Positions 5,423 through 6,238 of a stretch of 6,238 nucleotides of DNA are shown piece by piece (the stretch's first letter is position 1; each line of letters starts with the position of its first letter). Made by a program: the position numbers and the translations under genes. Source of the DNA: RGIG3009 sp964470515 (GTDB lineage Bacteria; Bacillota; Clostridia; Oscillospirales; Acutalibacteraceae); the NCBI GenBank assembly GCA_964470515.1, contig CAYYDD010000075.1, positions 1 to 6,238 of the forward strand, given 5' to 3'. The notes below the pieces were generated by a model that made no database searches, was not told the DNA's origin, and saw only the letters and a list, made by a program, of their open reading frames with translations.

Positions 5423-5567
5423 TGCGACACTAACCGAATAAAATCCTATGCGGGGAACAATACCTTGGTAAAAGGTGTTTTCCTCTAATTCCGCATAGGA
5501 AAATGGTTAGTGTCGCAACTTTCCGAGGGAACACTTTTTCGGCACACCCTTCGGGGTGTGCTTTTTT
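5423..5567 (+). ncRNA. Candidate structured RNA of about 144 bases with intrinsic terminator
   Basis: A 13-bp stem (5423-5435 with 5505-5517) closes an asymmetric A-rich internal loop (5436-5443 and 5501-5504), followed by a 10-bp stem TCCTATGCGG/CCGCATAGGA (5444-5453 with 5491-5500) and a 37-base apical region containing a small hairpin (5462-5466 with 5472-5476). Bases 5475-5485 can pair with 5525-5534 (ten pairs, one bulged U), which would make a pseudoknot. A textbook terminator follows. The promoter start coincides with the first base of the stem. It could be a free small RNA (a 6S-like rod is one possibility, though I see no family match) or a riboswitch-like attenuator for the ORF just downstream. 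I do not recognise the family. Confidence 0.65.
5542..5567 (+). terminator. Intrinsic terminator with UUCG tetraloop
   Basis: GCACACCC (5542-5549) pairs with GGGTGTGC (5554-5561) around TTCG, followed by six T. It ends the structured RNA and stands 18 bases before the start of the small ORF, so the ORF is transcribed only by read-through unless another promoter exists. A competing pairing of CCGAGGG (5523-5529) with CCCTTCGG (5547-5554), with one bulge, could act against it. Confidence 0.92.
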
Positions 5568-5585
5568 AATTGTGAGGTAAAAGAC

Positions 5586-5804
5586 GTGAGTAAAAAGCAA
5601 ATAATTGATGTTACTGGAATGCCTTTGACACCATCATGGCAAGGCCGCAAGTGTCTGGGAAATGGTGAGCATCCGGAATATGAGTGTTGTTGTGACGAGT
5701 GCGATTATTATTTGTATTGTTTTCCACAGTATGATTGGCGGTTAAAGAAAAACAGGTTCAAGAAAAAGTTCTACAAGTTGATAGGTAAAGACGTTATGCG
5801 GTAA
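5586..5804 (+). CDS. Small cysteine-rich protein, function unknown (72 residues)
   Basis: I do not recognise a named family. The product begins (M)SKKQIIDVTGMPLTPSW and carries six cysteines: Cys23 in KCLGNGEH, a CCC run at 34-36 followed by DEC (Cys39), and Cys45 in YLYCFP. The Cys/His/Asp/Glu-rich centre suggests metal binding or disulfides. The C-terminus is strongly basic (KKNRFKKKFYKLIGK), which could contact nucleic acid. No signal peptide or membrane helix is seen. The GTG at 5586 is chosen because GAGGT (5574-5578) lies seven bases ahead; the in-frame GTG at 5556 falls inside the terminator stem. The gene is A/T-rich, unlike its neighbours, and lies between the two copies of the rubrerythrin 3' end, directly behind the structured RNA. 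Confidence 0.7.
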   Translation: MSKKQIIDVTGMPLTPSWQGRKCLGNGEHPEYECCCDECDYYLYCFPQYDWRLKKNRFKKKFYKLIGKDVMR

Positions 5805-5913
5805 TTTCCTCATAGCATTTTGGGGGAGTACAGTAACCCAAGTTTTAGTGTGCGTCAAGGTGTGTAATTTTTGAAAAGTGTCTTAAAATAAAGGTTTTTA
5901 AGCACAATTTCAA
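5805..5913. other. A/T-rich spacer, nothing recognised
   Basis: Between the cysteine-rich ORF and the orphan rubrerythrin end no gene, strong hairpin or terminator is seen. The A/T-rich composition stops abruptly at about 5911, where the GC-rich rubrerythrin sequence begins. Confidence 0.5.
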
Positions 5914-5970
5914 GACGAGGCTCGTCGCGGCCGCGCGTTCGAGGGACTGTCGAAGCGTTACTTCGGCTAA
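5914..5970 (+). pseudogene. Orphan 3' end of a rubrerythrin gene (18 codons plus stop)
   Basis: In frame this encodes DEARRGRAFEGLSKRYFG and a stop, the C-terminal end of rubrerythrin including the last ExxH-type region (His replaced by Arg in this copy). Bases 5914-5950 match 5121-5157 at 36 of 37 positions; after that the two diverge in sequence but keep the RYF ending and stop. The tail here (AAG CGT TAC TTC GGC) has the GC-rich codon style of the host genes, while the tail of the intact gene is A/T-rich. No start or upstream coding sequence accompanies it. Either a displaced original gene end (insertion at an attachment site) or the remnant of a second rubrerythrin gene. Confidence 0.88.
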
Positions 5971-5986
5971 GATGCCGCAATCCCCA

Positions 5987-6014
5987 AACGCACCCCTACG
6001 GGTGTGCGTTTTTT
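5987..6014 (+). terminator. Terminator after the orphan rubrerythrin end
   Basis: AACGCAC (5987-5993) pairs with GTGCGTT (6004-6010), extended by CCC/GGG with one bulged T, and ends in six T. Its position 16 bases after the stop suggests that it is the original terminator of a rubrerythrin gene. Confidence 0.8.
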
Positions 6015-6047
6015 GTTGCCCACACACCCATCTGCACAAGTCCCGAC

Positions 6048-6070
6048 GGGCAACCAACGGTCGCCCCTAC
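6048..6070. repeat. Short intergenic palindromic repeat (GGGC-ACC...GGT-GCCC type)
   Basis: GGGCAACC (6048-6055) and GGTCGCCC (6059-6066) form an imperfect hairpin around AAC, followed by CTAC. The minus-strand form GTAGGGGCGACC followed by GTTGG resembles dispersed intergenic repeats I recall from many gut and soil bacterial genomes. Only one copy is in the window, so repetition here is an inference. Confidence 0.45.
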
Positions 6071-6136
6071 GACGTTGATTTCACGTCTCCCCTACACCCC
6101 CTCGCCAATCAAAACCGTCACCATACGAATAATAAT

Positions 6137-6155
6137 CCCCCCGCATAGCGGGGGG
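6137..6155. terminator. Strong GC hairpin, possible terminator
   Basis: CCCCCCGC (6137-6144) pairs perfectly with GCGGGGGG (6148-6155) around ATA. The plus-strand tail is TATTTCATTTT and the minus-strand tail ATTATTATT, so termination is possible in either direction. No adjacent gene is visible to assign it to. Confidence 0.55.
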
Positions 6156-6193
6156 TATTTCATTTTCGGGCATAGCCCTATGTGATACCGGCT

Positions 6194-6212
6194 GCGCACA
6201 AGTGCGCTTTTT
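6194..6212 (+). terminator. Hairpin with T-run near the window end
   Basis: GCGCA (6194-6198) pairs with TGCGC (6203-6207) around CAAG, followed by five T. It is a plausible intrinsic terminator, without a visible gene upstream within the window. Confidence 0.5.
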
Positions 6213-6238
6213 ATTGGCCTGCCAGCCACGCATCCATT

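Noticed and set aside
5423..5567. Signal recognition particle RNA or tmRNA
   Set aside because: The conserved SRP loop (GGUCAGG and GGAAGCAGCC-type sequence) and the tmRNA tRNA-like ends are absent.
5556..5585. Longer N-terminus of the cysteine-rich ORF from GTG at 5556
   Set aside because: That codon lies in the terminator stem and has no ribosome binding site; GTG at 5586 has one at proper distance.
5423..5804. Type III toxin-antitoxin system (RNA antitoxin, terminator, toxin)
   Set aside because: The order is similar, but there is no tandemly repeated antitoxin RNA and the 72-residue cysteine-rich product does not resemble the larger ToxN-type nucleases.
5845..6057. Minus-strand frame of 70 codons over the orphan rubrerythrin end
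   Set aside because: Its only familiar stretch is the reverse complement of the rubrerythrin C-terminus; no ribosome binding site supports it.

Overview
The window looks like part of an anaerobic, GC-rich Clostridia (Oscillospiraceae-like) genome, probably from a draft or metagenome assembly because it contains a run of exactly 100 N. The lineage is inferred from low-GC-type promoters and Shine-Dalgarno sites in front of GC-rich genes, the PerR/reverse-rubrerythrin pair, a CarD regulator, and the intergenic repeats. No sequence search was possible.

Layout, left to right. (1) 1-326: the 5' part of an IS200/IS605-type tnpA on the minus strand, cut by the window edge just at its HUH motif, with a leader hairpin that buries its ribosome binding site and an end-type hairpin. 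(2) 333-481: gene-free DNA with a perfect 26-bp palindrome (terminator for the upstream minus-strand gene) and further hairpins. (3) 496-1722: two minus-strand genes with separate promoters, carD-like (RNA polymerase binding) and a double zinc-ribbon TM2 membrane protein. (4) 1836-3356: comM/yifB-type AAA+ ATPase on the plus strand, with a promoter back to back with that of the TM2 gene. (5) 3357-3900: gene-free, a tandem repeat of about 183 bp made of palindromes and a tRNA-Ala 3'-end copy, interrupted by the assembly gap. (6) 3896-3971: tRNA-Ala(GGC) on the minus strand with its own promoter. (7) 4068-5177: perR plus reverse rubrerythrin as an autoregulated peroxide-defence operon with a near-ideal PerR box. 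(8) 5178-5913: an AT-rich block holding a promoter, a highly structured RNA with a possible pseudoknot, an intrinsic terminator, and a 72-residue cysteine-rich ORF. (9) 5914-5970: an orphan second copy of the last 18 codons of rubrerythrin, followed by its terminator and intergenic repeats to the window end.

The main functional unit is peroxide sensing and removal: PerR (all regulatory metal ligands present) controls itself and, through the same transcript, a rubredoxin-diiron peroxidase. The most striking observation is that the 3' end of the rubrerythrin gene occurs twice, 793 bp apart, as exact attachment-site-like direct repeats. They bracket the AT-rich block with the structured RNA and the cysteine-rich ORF. 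This looks like a small element inserted into, and rebuilding, the 3' end of rbr; the inference rests on the repeat and composition alone, since no integrase is present.
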